Shown here one piece after another: positions 61,639 through 62,000 of a stretch of DNA of 62,000 nucleotides (within the stretch, counting starts at the first letter, position 1; each line of letters opens with the position of its first letter). Source of the stretch: Lingula anatina. Lineage: Eukaryota; Brachiopoda; Lingulata; Lingulida; Lingulidae. The stretch spans positions 79,000 through 140,999 of the forward strand of contig NW_019774181.1 in assembly GCF_001039355.2 (NCBI RefSeq), read 5' to 3'. Made by a program: the position numbers and the translations under genes. Below the pieces are notes generated by a model. It worked only from the letters and a program-made list of their open reading frames with translations, was not told the origin of the DNA and searched no databases.

Positions 61639-62000
61639 AGTGCAGGAATATTGAGATATACAGGGAATATGGGTGTGTGTCTATCTCTGGCAGTTGATCT
61701 GTATACTTGTGTGACTTCAGATATGTGTCAGTATGTGTATAAATGAGTGTTGTTTGTTTGTTCAAGTCGCCGACTAAAGTTCAAGTCGCTGAGGTCGGCT
61801 AAGATAAGATATTACACACTACACTTGTTTACTAATACGTCAGGGGCGGAATAACCAAATACTCGATGTATTTTTAGGGGAGATAATGAGACAGTACCGT
61901 CCCGGGGGACCCTTTTTGTCCGCATGGGAACTTAAATCTAGAGGAGGAGATGGAGCGAGAAGTGGAGAGATACTTGTACATGTAGGTCCGTATGTAACTT
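61639..62000. other. Upstream region of EPDR-4
   Basis: Non-coding. It matches the EPDR-3 upstream region in inverted orientation: the block around TCTGGCAGTTGATCTG (about 61685-61700) and the AAGATAAGATATTACACACT..TTTACTAATACGTC segment near 61800-61845. No gene is seen to the window end. Confidence 0.6.

Overview
This is animal nuclear DNA: AT-rich, with multi-exon genes using GT-AG introns, abundant (TTTA)n, (AT)n, (ATT)n, (CA)n and (TCC)n microsatellites, and many short DNA-transposon relics. The gene content (a polycystin-1-like receptor-channel, a PAN/AbfB secreted protein, a cluster of ependymin-related genes and a GT31 glycosyltransferase) and the molluscan-looking inverted-repeat elements suggest a marine invertebrate. 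A lophotrochozoan such as a mollusc or brachiopod is most likely, but the species cannot be named from the sequence.

Layout. 1-494 is the end of a Harbinger-like transposon. 1373-2406 is a second, misplaced copy of polycystin PLAT exons. 2736-11889 (+) is the 3' two thirds of a polycystin-1-like gene in 14 exons (REJ-side region, GAIN/GPS, TM1, PLAT, long cytosolic loop, polycystin channel). 14056-16994 (+) is a secreted PAN-plus-two-AbfB-domain gene. 18663-23423 (-) is a small two-exon gene of unknown family. 23.4-33.2 kb has no gene I can support but carries several fold-back or MITE elements. From 33 kb to the end lies a cluster of ependymin-related (EPDR) genes sharing one six-exon architecture (intron phases 0,0,1,1,0): EPDR-1 (-, 36100-39717), EPDR-2 (-, 43635-45044, middle exons missing), EPDR-3 (+, 45948-52967) and EPDR-4 (-, 55050-61638). 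EPDR-3 and EPDR-4 are an inverted, tail-to-tail pair with similar introns and flanks. A degenerate GT31 gene is nested in intron 4 of EPDR-4, and a 3 kb TTAA-flanked transposon sits in intron 4 of EPDR-3.

The assembly needs caution. Four single N bases (2407, 35177, 41253, 44639) mark contig joins. Three lie at or beside near-identical duplicated blocks (1258-2406 with 6480-7574; 33176-35176 with 35178-37187; 38369-41252 with 41254-about 44290). These look like unmerged overlaps or alternative haplotypes, not real duplications, so the extra exon copies in those blocks should not be counted as genes.

The genes are not a pathway. The polycystin is a membrane receptor-channel, and the EPDR and PAN/AbfB products are predicted secreted proteins. 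The most unusual local structures are a minisatellite that repeats the EPDR-4 exon 1 splice donor eight times, (TTTA)n tracts forming the intron 4 acceptor of both EPDR-3 and EPDR-4, and the TTAA element carrying P2X7-C-terminus-like and THAP-like remnants on opposite strands.
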